DNA of 64,000 bases, from contig NZ_JACSQK010000010.1 in the NCBI RefSeq assembly GCF_014836675.1, positions 1 through 64,000 of the forward strand. The letters are read 5' to 3'. The translations under genes were made by a program, and so were the position numbers. The DNA comes from Comamonas avium (lineage in GTDB: Bacteria; Pseudomonadota; Gammaproteobacteria; Burkholderiales; Burkholderiaceae_C). Position 1 is the stretch's first letter; the number at the start of each line of letters is the position of its first letter. Below are positions 49,908-59,287 of the stretch, piece by piece. Below the pieces are notes generated by a model. The model did not search any database, was not told where the DNA came from, and saw only the letters and a program-made list of their open reading frames with translations.

Positions 49908-50678
49908 TCAGGCAATCCCAGATTTTAGGGGAACAAAGTGCACAGCTTCGAGCACAGATTCTGTAAATCCGTGAGGGGTTTTATCCACCACCAACAAAGC
50001 TTGCTGTCCCGTACTTCTTACCGTGGGGGCCACCAGACGGCCCCCCACAACCAATTGATCTAGCCACGCTTTAGGAATTACTTCCCCCCCGGCTGCCGAA
50101 ATGATGCCTGCATAAGGCCCGCCTTGCGCGTAACCTAACATTCCGTCACCAAACAAAAGCTGCACATTAGTGAGCCTTAAAGCGCGCAAATTGTTCCGTG
50201 CTTTTTCATGCAAACCACGCAAGCGCTCAATCGAATACACCTGTTTTGCCACACAGGAAAGCACCGCTGCTTGATAGCCACAGCCTGTACCTATTTCCAA
50301 AATCCGCCCCAAACTGCCCGAACTCCGCACGCATTCGGCACCTTCCAGCAACTCAATCATGCGGGCAACCACGCTGGGCTTGGAGATGGTCTGCTGCAGG
50401 CCAATGGGCAGGCTGGTGTCTTCGTAGGCCTGATTGACCAGCGCACTATCTACAAACAAATGGCGCTCTACACGCCCTAGCGCACCCAACACGTTCGGAG
50501 ATTGAATACCAGAGGCGGCCAGACGCTGCACCATTCGCATTCGCACGGCTGCCGAGTCCAGCCCCAGCCCTACAGGGGCCATGGCAGGTGCTGTTGCCAC
50601 CGCCCGTGCATTCACCGTTTTCGGTGCGGCAGAAGTGGCGATCCATGCAGGAAACCCGGGACGCTTGGGCTGATTCAT
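49908..50678 (-). CDS. pcm: Protein-L-isoaspartate O-methyltransferase
   Basis: Repairs isoaspartyl residues in aged proteins using SAM. The SAM motif is ILEIGTGCGYQAAVLSCVA. It carries an N-terminal extension of about 45 residues (Ala/Val-rich) before the conserved RMVQRLAASGI. The ATG overlaps the surE stop (ATGA), which indicates translational coupling. Length is 256 residues against about 210 in E. coli. Confidence 0.93.
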   Translation of the reverse strand: MNQPKRPGFPAWIATSAAPKTVNARAVATAPAMAPVGLGLDSAAVRMRMVQRLAASGIQSPNVLGALGRVERHLFVDSALVNQAYEDTSLPIGLQQTISKPSVVARMIELLEGAECVRSSGSLGRILEIGTGCGYQAAVLSCVAKQVYSIERLRGLHEKARNNLRALRLTNVQLLFGDGMLGYAQGGPYAGIISAAGGEVIPKAWLDQLVVGGRLVAPTVRSTGQQALLVVDKTPHGFTESVLEAVHFVPLKSGIA

Positions 50679-51463
50679 GCCGCCTCCTGCGCACTGACGG
50701 CCATGTCCAGCCGTGATGCTGTCTGCGCCCAGTAAACCAGATGATCGTGGTCCGTCAGATCAACCTTCAAAGGTGTGATGGCCACATGGCCATGGGCTGT
50801 TGCATGAAAGTCTGTGCCTTCCGACTCATCCTTGGCGGCACCAGCACTGCCAATCCAGTACATGGTCTCCCCCCGCGGGCTAATTTGCGTGATCACAGGT
50901 TCTGCGGAATGGCGACGTCCCAAGCGACAAAGCTTGACTGAGCCCATCTGCTGCAGCGGCAAATTGGGAATATTCACATTGAGCAGCCAGGGCGCGTTGC
51001 CAACCAATTGCTGCTGACGCATCTGCTGCACCAGCTGTTTGGCTTTTTGCGCTGCTGAGGCCAGCTCGCCCCAGTCACGCTCCACCTGCGAGAACGCAAT
51101 GGCAGGCACCCCAAAGAGATAGCCCTCCATGGCAGCGCCGACGGTGCCCGAATAAATGGTGTCGTCCCCCATGTTCGCACCATTGTTGATCCCGGAAACC
51201 AGCAAGTCAGGGCGATACCCGAGCAGACCGGTCATGGCAATGTGCACGCAATCTGCAGGCGTACCATTTACATAGCGGAAACCATTGGCTGCGCGCTGTA
51301 CATACAAAGGTGAGTGCAAAGTCAAGGCGTTGGACTTTGCACTGTTGTTGTGCTCAGGGGCAACCACCTCGACTTCCACACCATCAATGGAAGCCAAGGC
51401 ATCGTGCAGCGCGACGATTCCGGGCGCCTGATAACCGTCGTCGTTGGAAATGAGAATCTTCAT
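50675..51463 (-). CDS. surE: 5'/3'-nucleotidase SurE
   Basis: Metal-dependent nucleoside monophosphatase induced in stationary phase. The metal-binding motif ILISNDDGYQAPG is at the N-terminus, and LLVSGINNGANMGDDTIYSGTVGAA follows. The protein has 262 residues. The frame runs upstream of 51463, but family similarity starts at MKILISNDDG. It begins the surE-pcm-nlpD unit and is divergent from the GGDEF-like gene. Confidence 0.95.
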   Translation of the reverse strand: MKILISNDDGYQAPGIVALHDALASIDGVEVEVVAPEHNNSAKSNALTLHSPLYVQRAANGFRYVNGTPADCVHIAMTGLLGYRPDLLVSGINNGANMGDDTIYSGTVGAAMEGYLFGVPAIAFSQVERDWGELASAAQKAKQLVQQMRQQQLVGNAPWLLNVNIPNLPLQQMGSVKLCRLGRRHSAEPVITQISPRGETMYWIGSAGAAKDESEGTDFHATAHGHVAITPLKVDLTDHDHLVYWAQTASRLDMAVSAQEAA

Positions 51464-51686
51464 GGGCTCTAAACAGGTTATGCCGATTGTAGGTGGCACA
51501 AAGCCAATCGCCATCAGAGTATCTGCAGACGCACGCACAAAGCAGCCGCAGAACACCTCATTAACGCGCAATGCCCGCATTCATCGACACGCTTGCGCAA
51601 TTTAATGGTCACGCTCTTGCACCACCCAACAAACACACGGCGCCTCTGCGACACTCGCAGAATCTTCAAAATTCGAAAGCAAGCCT

Positions 51687-53219
51687 GTGGCTGAACGCTC
51701 TCCTGCTGATTTCGCTCGCGACACATTAAAGCTGCTCGCAGCACGCCGCCTGCAGCCAACCCCCGAAAACTATCAGGCCATTTACGAAGAAGTGGCAGGG
51801 CTGCTGCCGCACATCCCATTCCCCAAAGCACCGCTGCGTCGCATTGCCACCGTTTTACCCAGCCAGACACCGGCGCAGAAACGTATCACCAGAAATTTCT
51901 CACAGGCCATCGAAGACGAAGACTGGACCGCACTGCAAAGTGCCATTGCAGATTTTGCCAAACTGGATGTCAACACCAGCGCCCCCCCGCTAGCGCCGCC
52001 CGACCTCTTGCCGCAAACGATTGATATATTGCCTCCAAATCTGGCCCATCAATTGGCGCGCCTGATTGAAACCATCATCTCTGCGTTTGGCGAAGAAGAT
52101 GAACGCATGTACGAGCTGTCTCAGCAACTGGTGAGCTTTTTGCAAAAAGATGCGCCACCAGTTGCCGCGCTGGAGCAGTTGCTCAGCAACTACAGCTACC
52201 GCCTGTCTTTCACCGCGGAAGACCAGGCGCAGCGCCGCCTCAGCATTCATGCGCTGCTGCGCATGGTGGGCGAACACATCGTCTCTATTGCCTCGCACGA
52301 CGAGCCCCTGCAAAAACAGGCCCAGGCCTTATCGAGCGCCATGGAAAAACCCTGGACATTGCGCCAGCTGGACGCCATGCAGGCGCACCTGAAAAGCCTG
52401 CTGTTTCGCCACCTTGAAATTGACGGCCACCGCAACGAGGCTCACCAGCAGCTCAAAGACCTGCTGGCGGAACACACCCACCAAATGGCCAGCCTGGGCA
52501 AACTCAGCGAGCACCACGCCCACGAACTGCACGACTGCGCAGAGCGCATTCAGCAGGCGCAAGATTTGGGCGATCTGGCGATGGTTCTTCAATCGGTCGT
52601 TCAGTCCGGCAGCGCCCTTGCAACCGAAAACCGCCTGGTGCAAGCGCAGCTTGCTGACCTGCGTGAGCAAACTGAAGCACAGGAGCACACCATTGAAGAG
52701 CTGGCCATCAGCCTGTCGCATATCGAAGACAGCACCCGCCATGATCCCGAAACCGGGACCTTGAACCTGCTGGGCTTTCACGATGCCTTGATGAGCGAGG
52801 CCGCGCGCAGTCACCGCCAAACGCAGCCGATCAGCCTGTCCACACTGCAGGTGGACCACCTGGCTGCCATCGAAGCAGAGGCAGGCCCTACCGCCGTTTC
52901 GGCCGCACTCATTCACATGGCGCGGCTGATTCGCAGCACGCTGCGCCCACAAGATGCGGCAGGCCGCACCAGCCCAACCCAGTTTTCCGTGCTATTTCCG
53001 GGCACCAAGCCTGCGCAGGCGGCACAGGCCCTGGCGCGCCTGCAAGCGGCCATCAGCGAACGCCCTTTGCTGCATGCCGACCGGCGCTGGACATTGAGCT
53101 TCAGTGCCGGGGTGATTGCCTTGAATGACCTCGACACCCCCGCTCAAGCCCTGGCCCGCGCAGCACACGCTTGCGAGCAGGCACAGCACATGGGCATGGG
53201 CCGCGTGGCTTTGTCCTGA
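51687..53219 (+). CDS. Protein with a degenerate GGDEF domain
   Basis: 510 residues. The first 330 form a long helical, charged region starting SPADFARDTLKLLAARRLQPTPENYQAIYEEV, ending in a coiled coil (residues 250-335). The C-terminal 150 residues follow the diguanylate-cyclase pattern (TGTLNLLGFHDAL, LQVDHLAAIEAEAG, RSTLRPQDAAGR), but the signature loop reads RTSPTQFSVLFPG where active enzymes have RxGGDEF. It is therefore probably inactive as a cyclase and may act as a binding or scaffold protein. The start is a GTG. No signal peptide or membrane segment is visible. Confidence 0.8.
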   Translation: MAERSPADFARDTLKLLAARRLQPTPENYQAIYEEVAGLLPHIPFPKAPLRRIATVLPSQTPAQKRITRNFSQAIEDEDWTALQSAIADFAKLDVNTSAPPLAPPDLLPQTIDILPPNLAHQLARLIETIISAFGEEDERMYELSQQLVSFLQKDAPPVAALEQLLSNYSYRLSFTAEDQAQRRLSIHALLRMVGEHIVSIASHDEPLQKQAQALSSAMEKPWTLRQLDAMQAHLKSLLFRHLEIDGHRNEAHQQLKDLLAEHTHQMASLGKLSEHHAHELHDCAERIQQAQDLGDLAMVLQSVVQSGSALATENRLVQAQLADLREQTEAQEHTIEELAISLSHIEDSTRHDPETGTLNLLGFHDALMSEAARSHRQTQPISLSTLQVDHLAAIEAEAGPTAVSAALIHMARLIRSTLRPQDAAGRTSPTQFSVLFPGTKPAQAAQALARLQAAISERPLLHADRRWTLSFSAGVIALNDLDTPAQALARAAHACEQAQHMGMGRVALS

Positions 53220-53699
53220 AGGTTTGGCCATCCAGCGCCGTGGTGCTGCCAACAGGGCACCACGGCTGCGCACCGACCTGCGCATCTGCCTGCGCGCACG
53301 CCCCAATTTGGAGCAAGAGGTCTTGCACAAGACCCCTATCACATTTTGCAAATGCAATTCAAGTAAACCGATAGCACCCAAAAGGGAAAATCGCGACAGC
53401 AAGCGCTAACGCACACATTGATGCATAGTTTGCGCGCATGAACCTGTGCCGTTTTAGTGCACAGGTATCACATTCCGAAAACTCATAAATAGATTTTTCA
53501 AAAAATAAAGATTTATGCCAGATAGCGCTTTATTCACAAGCGCTTATAGCTATTTTAAATATAGCAATAGAGATTAATTTTTCTCATATCTGGCACCTAC
53601 GAGTCTTTGACCCTCAACCGTCAGCGCTTTTCTCCATGCGCCAGCTGTGGCCCGCGGATGGATCGTTGCTTTGCTGCTTTTCAATGAAAGATCTCTTTC
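53220..53699. other. 480-base intergenic region
   Basis: No coding region is convincing. The first 180 bases show no recognised sites. From 53440 on the DNA is AT-rich and contains the short repeat copy E and the region that must hold the gltS promoter. An inverted repeat with 8-bp arms, ATGAAAGA/TCTTTCAT, spans 53684-53701 and includes the first two bases of the gltS ATG. Confidence 0.5.
53522..53552 (+). repeat. Short inverted-repeat element, copy E
   Basis: AGCGCTT and AAGCGCT form a 7-bp stem around seven bases and are followed by TATAGCTA. It has the end blocks of the 77-bp family but no AT-rich core, like copy B. Confidence 0.6.
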
Positions 53700-54938
53700 A
53701 TGCATATCACTTTCAGTGCGTACTACACGCTCATCATGGCTGTCCTGGTTTTGCTGCTGGGCAAGCTACTGGTTTCTCGCGTGCGCTTTCTGCGCGAATT
53801 CAATATTCCAGAGCCTGTAGCTGGGGGCTTGGTGGTTGCGGCCGGCATTCTGACCATGAATCAGATCGCAGGCTGGACGTTTGCTTTTGACAGCAGCCTG
53901 CAGACCGCCTTCATGCTGGTGTTTTTCTCGTCCATCGGCTTGAGCGCCAACTTCGCCAAACTGCGTGAAGGTGGACTGGGCCTGGTGGTGTTCTTGCTGG
54001 TCATCTCCGGCTTCATCGTGGTGCAAAACGGTGTGGGCATGGGCTTGGCCGCTGCACTGGGACTGGACCCATTGATTGGTGTGGTAGCTGGCTCCATCAC
54101 CCTGGTTGGTGGACACGGCACTGCCGGTGCCTGGGGCACCGTGCTGGAGCAACAATATGGCTTGACCGGCGCCACCACGCTGGGCATTGCCTGCGCTACC
54201 TGTGGCCTGGTGATTGGCAGCATCATGGGCGGCCCTCTGGCCAAGCGCCTGGTGAGCCGTTACAAGCTGGCAAAACCCCGCAGCCTGAGCGAGCAAACCC
54301 GCAGCGATTTGCCTCCGGTGGCCGAGAACCTGGATGCCTTTGCATTTGAAGCCCCGTCCAAAGCCCCCCGCCTGATCACCTCCGACGCCGCCATCGAAAC
54401 CATGGCACTGTTTGCAGGTTGCTTGGCATTTGGCGAGTTGATGTCCAACCTGACCAAGGATTCCTCGTTTCAGCTGCCCACCTTTGTGTGGTGCCTGGGC
54501 GCTGGCGTTCTGATCCGCAATATCCTGGATTACATCTTTGGCTTCAAGGTGTTTGACCGTGCCATCGACGTATTTGGCAATGCGGCCCTGTCTATCTACC
54601 TGGCCATCGCCCTGCTGTCGATGCGCCTGTGGGAACTGGCAGATCTGGCTGGCCCACTGATGATCATCATGCTCGCACAAACCGTGACCATGGCGCTGTT
54701 CGCCTACTGGATCACATTCCGTGCCATGGGCAAAGATTACGACGCTGCACTGCTGGCCGCAGGTCAAGTCGGCTTTGGCATGGGCTCCACCCCCACCGCC
54801 ATTGCCAACATGCAGGCCATTACCAACCAGTACGGTCCTTCGCACAAGGCGTTCCTGATCGTGCCGCTGGTGGGCGCCTTCTTCATTGATATCGTCAACG
54901 CCTTCTTGATTCAGGCATCCATCAACTTGGTGCGCTAA
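53700..54938 (+). CDS. gltS: Sodium/glutamate symporter
   Basis: Inner-membrane ESS-family carrier that takes up glutamate with Na+. The 412-residue protein has 10 or more hydrophobic segments in two inverted halves. The pore loops are visible as GSITLVGGHGTAGAWG and GQVGFGMGSTPTAIANMQAI. The ATG at 53700 fits the family start (MHITFSAYYTL). It lies 173 bases upstream of the gamma-glutamyltransferase gene, which may supply its substrate. Confidence 0.95.
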   Translation: MHITFSAYYTLIMAVLVLLLGKLLVSRVRFLREFNIPEPVAGGLVVAAGILTMNQIAGWTFAFDSSLQTAFMLVFFSSIGLSANFAKLREGGLGLVVFLLVISGFIVVQNGVGMGLAAALGLDPLIGVVAGSITLVGGHGTAGAWGTVLEQQYGLTGATTLGIACATCGLVIGSIMGGPLAKRLVSRYKLAKPRSLSEQTRSDLPPVAENLDAFAFEAPSKAPRLITSDAAIETMALFAGCLAFGELMSNLTKDSSFQLPTFVWCLGAGVLIRNILDYIFGFKVFDRAIDVFGNAALSIYLAIALLSMRLWELADLAGPLMIIMLAQTVTMALFAYWITFRAMGKDYDAALLAAGQVGFGMGSTPTAIANMQAITNQYGPSHKAFLIVPLVGAFFIDIVNAFLIQASINLVR

Positions 54939-55111
54939 AGGCTGTCTACCCACCTTCAGAGAATCCAAAAGTTTACGCTGAACACAAAGCAGCGCAACCA
55001 GGCATTTGAAGGGGGTGAAGGGTACTAAATAGGCAGCTGCGGGGCAGACCTACAAACAACCCGGCAGTTTTAACGCACACTGGGGCATTCACTCGACAAG
55101 GAGACTGCCCC

Positions 55112-56971
55112 ATGCGTGACGCCAACGCCCAACTGCTTTGCCGCCCAGCCACTGTGCTGGGCGTTGTTGTTTCTGCAGCCTTGCTGGCTGCGTGCAGCTC
55201 TGCACCTGAGACGGCTGAAAAACGTTTGGCCTACCAGGTTCCAGACCAGCCTGAAGGCAGCTCGGGCTACACCGAAAAACCAGGCTGGGCCACTGAAAAA
55301 TTTGCTGTGGCTGCCGCCAATCCGCTGGCCACCGATGCAGGCTATCAAGTCCTCAAGGCAGGAGGCAGCGCCATGGATGCCGCCATTGCCGTGCAAATGG
55401 TGCTGGGCTTGGTAGAGCCTCAATCGAGCGGTATCGGTGGAGGCGCTTTTTTGCTGCACGCTGCGGGCAGCAAGGTGGAAGCTTATGACGGACGCGAAAC
55501 CGCACCGGCAGCCACCACCGAAAACCTTTTCCTGAAGGCCGATGGCAAACCCATGGCCTTTCATGACGCTGTCGTAGGTGGCCGCTCCGTCGGCACCCCA
55601 GGGGCGGTGCGCATGCTGGAGCTGGCACACAAGGAGCACGGCAAACTGCCATGGGCCACCTTGTTTGAGCCCGCTATCAGGCTGGCCGATCAAGGCTTCA
55701 AAGTGAGCCCGCGCCTCAACAGCTTGCTGTCCAATGAAAAGTTTCTGGCCAGCGATCCCGTTGCCCGCGCTTATTTCTTTGGTGCTGATGGCAAACCTTT
55801 GCCTGTAGGCGCAGTGCTGAAAAACCCCGAATACGCCCAGGTGCTGCGCGCCATTGCCAAGCAAGGCAGCAAGGCCCTGCACGAAGGGGAAGTGGCGCAG
55901 GCCATTGTGCAAAAAGTACGCAGCCACCCCACCAACCCGGGGGTTCTGTCGACCCAGGATCTGGCCAATTACCAACCCAAGAAACGGGCAGCGCTGTGCT
56001 ACGACTGGAACCTGCCAGCCACACAAGGCATGCCCGTGCGCAGTTACCAGGTGTGCGGCTTCCCGCCCCCCAGCTCAGGCGCGATTGCGATTGGCCAAAT
56101 TCTGGGCATCTTGGGCCACACCCCAGCTGCACAAATGCCGCTGGGACAAGACGGTCTGCCCACGGCAGACTGGCTGCACTTTTACACCGAGGCATCCCGC
56201 CTGGCATTTGCCGATCGCGCACTCTACGTGGCTGACCCCGATTTTGTTCAGGCCCCCGGCAACAGCTGGATGAACCTGCTGGACAACCGCTATCTGAAAG
56301 AACGCTCCAGCCTGATTGGCCAGCAAAGCATGAAGGTGGCACAGGCGGGCAACCCCGCCAAGTTCAAGGTCAGCCAAGCCCCGATGCCCGAGCAGATCGA
56401 ATACGGCACCAGCCACATCAGCATCGTGGATGCCTTTGGCAACGCACTGGCCATGACCACCACCATTGAAGACCAGTTTGGCAGCCGCCAGATGGTCAAG
56501 GGCTTTTTGCTCAACAATGAGTTGACGGACTTCAGCATGGCCCCGAAAGCCGCTGACGGACAGCCCATTGCCAATCGGGTCGAGCCCGGCAAACGCCCTC
56601 GCTCATCCATGGCCCCCACACTGGTGTTTGACAAGGCAACGGGCAACGTCATCATGAGTGCCGGCAGCCCTGGCGGCGCACAGATCATTCACTACACAGC
56701 CAAAACTTTGCAAGGGGTGCTGGACTGGGGTTTGACGCCGCAGCAAGCCATCAATCTGCCCAATTTCAGCAGCTTGAACGGCCCCACGCTGCTGGAGGCC
56801 AAACGCTTCCCGGCATCCACCGTTGAGGCCTTGAAGGCCCGTGGCGCCGAGGTCAAAGAGCAAGATCTGACCAGTGGCCTGCAAGCCATTACACGCGGTG
56901 AAGCACACGGCAAAGTATTTTGGTTTGGCGGTGCTGATCCACGCCGTGAAGGCGTGGTGATGGGAGATTGA
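55112..56971 (+). CDS. ggt: Gamma-glutamyltransferase, lipoprotein form
   Basis: Hydrolyses or transfers the gamma-glutamyl group of glutathione and related peptides outside the inner membrane. The lipobox is LLAACSS (about residue 29). The precursor self-cleaves before Thr433, in the motif YGTSHISIVD, to give a large and a small subunit. The oxyanion stretch is AGSPGGAQII, and KRPRSSMAPT is present. At 619 residues it is slightly longer than the E. coli enzyme. The upstream glutamate symporter gene is probably a functional partner. Confidence 0.93.
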   Translation: MRDANAQLLCRPATVLGVVVSAALLAACSSAPETAEKRLAYQVPDQPEGSSGYTEKPGWATEKFAVAAANPLATDAGYQVLKAGGSAMDAAIAVQMVLGLVEPQSSGIGGGAFLLHAAGSKVEAYDGRETAPAATTENLFLKADGKPMAFHDAVVGGRSVGTPGAVRMLELAHKEHGKLPWATLFEPAIRLADQGFKVSPRLNSLLSNEKFLASDPVARAYFFGADGKPLPVGAVLKNPEYAQVLRAIAKQGSKALHEGEVAQAIVQKVRSHPTNPGVLSTQDLANYQPKKRAALCYDWNLPATQGMPVRSYQVCGFPPPSSGAIAIGQILGILGHTPAAQMPLGQDGLPTADWLHFYTEASRLAFADRALYVADPDFVQAPGNSWMNLLDNRYLKERSSLIGQQSMKVAQAGNPAKFKVSQAPMPEQIEYGTSHISIVDAFGNALAMTTTIEDQFGSRQMVKGFLLNNELTDFSMAPKAADGQPIANRVEPGKRPRSSMAPTLVFDKATGNVIMSAGSPGGAQIIHYTAKTLQGVLDWGLTPQQAINLPNFSSLNGPTLLEAKRFPASTVEALKARGAEVKEQDLTSGLQAITRGEAHGKVFWFGGADPRREGVVMGD

Positions 56972-56995
56972 GCGCACAGCACACCAAAGCCCCAT

Positions 56996-57033
56996 AAAAA
57001 AAGCCTGACAGCTTCACGCTGTCAGGCTTTTTT
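56996..57033. terminator. Bidirectional terminator between ggt and the TonB receptor gene
   Basis: A 16-bp stem (AAAAAAGCCTGACAGC) with loop TTCAC and thymine runs on both strands. It separates two convergent genes. Confidence 0.92.
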
Positions 57034-57067
57034 GCGCTCAGGCTTGCCGGCCTGAGGCCGCGTTGCG

Positions 57068-59218
57068 TCAGAACTGGTAGTTGGCACTTACCAGGAATGA
57101 GCGCGGTGCGCCTGGCATGGCGTTGGAGCGCCAGTACTCCTTGTCCAGCAGATTGGAGACCGCCATCGTCACCGTCCACGGTTCTGCGCGCCAGCCTACC
57201 AGCGCATCCCAGCGGGTGTAGCCCGGCAAGCGTGCTGTGTTGGCCGCATTGCTCCAGCGCGCGCTGGTATGGGTCACGCCCACCTCTGCATACCACGGAC
57301 CGGCAGGTGCATAGCGCACAAACAGATTGCCGTTGCGCTTGGCCGTGTTTTGCAAATCCAGACCGACATTGGCTGGGGCCTGCTGGTCTTCAACCACCTT
57401 GGCACTCATGAAACCCACACCGCCGCGAACATACCAGCTAGGGGCCAGACGGCCCGAAGCGCTCAGCTCGACACCCCGCGAACGCTCCTTGCCACGGATT
57501 GCCCAGATTGTGGGCTGATTGGTGGCATCGGGGCGGTAGCGAATGTTGTAGTGCTCCAGCTGATAAACCGCCATTTGTGTGGACAAGGCGCCATCGAACC
57601 AGTCGCTCTTGAGGCCCGCTTCAATCTGGCGAGAGTGCTGTGGCTGGTCGTCATAGACCGCCGTCGCCGACGTATCCACCGAGATGGTGCCGCGCCCGCC
57701 GTAAGGCGAGTAGCTCTTGCTGTACGAGGCGTACAGACTCTGGCTAGGCACAGGCTGCCAGACCACACCCACGCGGGGGCTGGTGGAGCTGCCCTCGTAA
57801 CCGCGCTCAAACCCCGTCACGTAGTTGGTGGAATGAAACTTGAACCGGTCATGGCGCATGCCCAGCAGCACTTTCCACTGCTCTGTCAGGCTGATCAAAT
57901 CCTGCAGGTACACCGCCTCGGTTTCTCCCTCGTGGCGATTGTTCTGCGTGGGAGCTACCCGGGCTGGTCGTGCCGGCCATGCGCCTGTATTCGGATTGAA
58001 CGGATCGTACGAGAACGAGCCGGGCACCGTGCCATACACCTTGGGGCGACGCAGCTCCTCGCTGAGTTCCACCCCCACCAGCAGATCGTGCCCGATGCTG
58101 CCCGTATTGAACTTGCCAGTCAGATCTACGGTGTTGGCAGTGGTGCGGTTCACGGTCTCCTGCCATGCGTAGTTGGGCCGAATCAGACCCGTGGCTGCGT
58201 TGTAGGTGCCCCCAAAGTAGTGGTCAAAATCTTGATTGGCCTCGCGCTGGCTGGCCACCCAGCGCACGCTCCATTTGTCATTGAAGTCGTAGCTCAGGTC
58301 AGAGCGAGCCACCTTCAACTGGTCTTGCACATAGTCGCCCGGATGTTGAAAGCCCGTGCGAATGGAGACCCCGGCTGGCATGTTCTCATAGGCTGGCCCG
58401 CGGTCTGGTACGCGCCAGACGCTGTCATAGGTGTACTGCCCCGTCCAGCGCAGCCCGTTACGCATATTGATCAGGATGCTGGGCGAGATCATCTCGTTCT
58501 TGTTGCGAATGCCATTGCGAAAGCTGTGCGCCTGCTCGCGATCCGCCGTCACACGCACCACCACATTGGGGTTGATCACATGGTTGATATCAATGGTGCC
58601 GCCCACGTTTTCCCAGGACCCGCCGCGCAGCATCACGCTGCTTTTGCCATCAAAGCGCGCCTGCTTGCTCACCATGTTGATGATGCCGCCACCGCCGCCA
58701 CGGCCATACAGCACCGAGCCGGGACCTTTCAGTATCTCGATACGCTCCACGTTGGCCGTGCTGCGGCGCACCTGCCCAGATTCACGGACACCGTCACGGT
58801 AAATGTCCCCTGCATCCGCACTGAAACCGCGAATCAGCACGCCTTCACCACGCATGTCGTAGGTGGTATTGACGCCCGGAACACCATCGAGCATGACGGA
58901 CAGGTCATTGATGCCGTAGCTCTTGTATTTGTTGACTTCCAGCGTATCGATGGTCTGCGGAATGTCTTTGGGCGCCATGTAGGTTTTGGTCGCCGTGGTC
59001 ACACCTTCTGGGCGCACATCGTCCGCATCGTATTCCGAGGCCTTCACCTGCACGACAGGCAGTGCTTGAACCTCTTGCTCCGTCATCTCCTGCTCCTGCT
59101 CCTGCGCCTGAGCCAGGCACTGCACCCCCAGCATCAGCACCGCCACCACCACAGGCCTCAGCACACCGGCTTGACCTTGGCCAGCGCCCCGAGTCAGGAC
59201 TTGTTTGTTGCGCGTCAT
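57068..59218 (-). CDS. TonB-dependent siderophore receptor
   Basis: Outer-membrane barrel receptor for ferric siderophores. A signal peptide (ending AQAQEQEQEM...) is followed by a TonB-box-like region, a plug domain (residues about 65-210; KDIPQTIDTLEV, PGSVLYGRGGGGGIINMVSK) and a 22-strand barrel ending ...RSFLVSANYQF with the C-terminal phenylalanine. It resembles the FhuA/FpvA/hydroxamate group, but the ligand is not decidable. The ATG at 59218, with GGAGG upstream, is preferred over the GTG one codon earlier. No siderophore synthesis gene is adjacent. Confidence 0.93.
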   Translation of the reverse strand: MTRNKQVLTRGAGQGQAGVLRPVVVAVLMLGVQCLAQAQEQEQEMTEQEVQALPVVQVKASEYDADDVRPEGVTTATKTYMAPKDIPQTIDTLEVNKYKSYGINDLSVMLDGVPGVNTTYDMRGEGVLIRGFSADAGDIYRDGVRESGQVRRSTANVERIEILKGPGSVLYGRGGGGGIINMVSKQARFDGKSSVMLRGGSWENVGGTIDINHVINPNVVVRVTADREQAHSFRNGIRNKNEMISPSILINMRNGLRWTGQYTYDSVWRVPDRGPAYENMPAGVSIRTGFQHPGDYVQDQLKVARSDLSYDFNDKWSVRWVASQREANQDFDHYFGGTYNAATGLIRPNYAWQETVNRTTANTVDLTGKFNTGSIGHDLLVGVELSEELRRPKVYGTVPGSFSYDPFNPNTGAWPARPARVAPTQNNRHEGETEAVYLQDLISLTEQWKVLLGMRHDRFKFHSTNYVTGFERGYEGSSTSPRVGVVWQPVPSQSLYASYSKSYSPYGGRGTISVDTSATAVYDDQPQHSRQIEAGLKSDWFDGALSTQMAVYQLEHYNIRYRPDATNQPTIWAIRGKERSRGVELSASGRLAPSWYVRGGVGFMSAKVVEDQQAPANVGLDLQNTAKRNGNLFVRYAPAGPWYAEVGVTHTSARWSNAANTARLPGYTRWDALVGWRAEPWTVTMAVSNLLDKEYWRSNAMPGAPRSFLVSANYQF

Positions 59219-59268
59219 CACGCCCTCCCTCCGGGCTTTTACAGCCCTTGAAATGAAAGAATTAGATT

Positions 59269-59287
59269 CTAAATGAGAATCAGTATT
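59269..59287. promoter_or_regulatory. Fur-box-like site upstream of the TonB receptor
   Basis: The 19-base stretch CTAAATGAGAATCAGTATT matches 13 of 19 positions of the classical Fur box. It lies about 51 bases upstream of the receptor ATG, in a place where Fur could block the promoter. The neighbouring ATTAGATTCT may be part of an extended array. Confidence 0.7.

Noticed and set aside
53766-54968. A 400-codon minus-strand frame
   Set aside because: Antisense to gltS, rich in Gln, His and Gly; an artefact of the hydrophobic codons on the other strand.
57269-59251. A 660-codon plus-strand frame
   Set aside because: It is antisense to the TonB-dependent receptor, whose plug and barrel are complete. 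The frame is His-, Ala- and Arg-rich with no recognisable domain.
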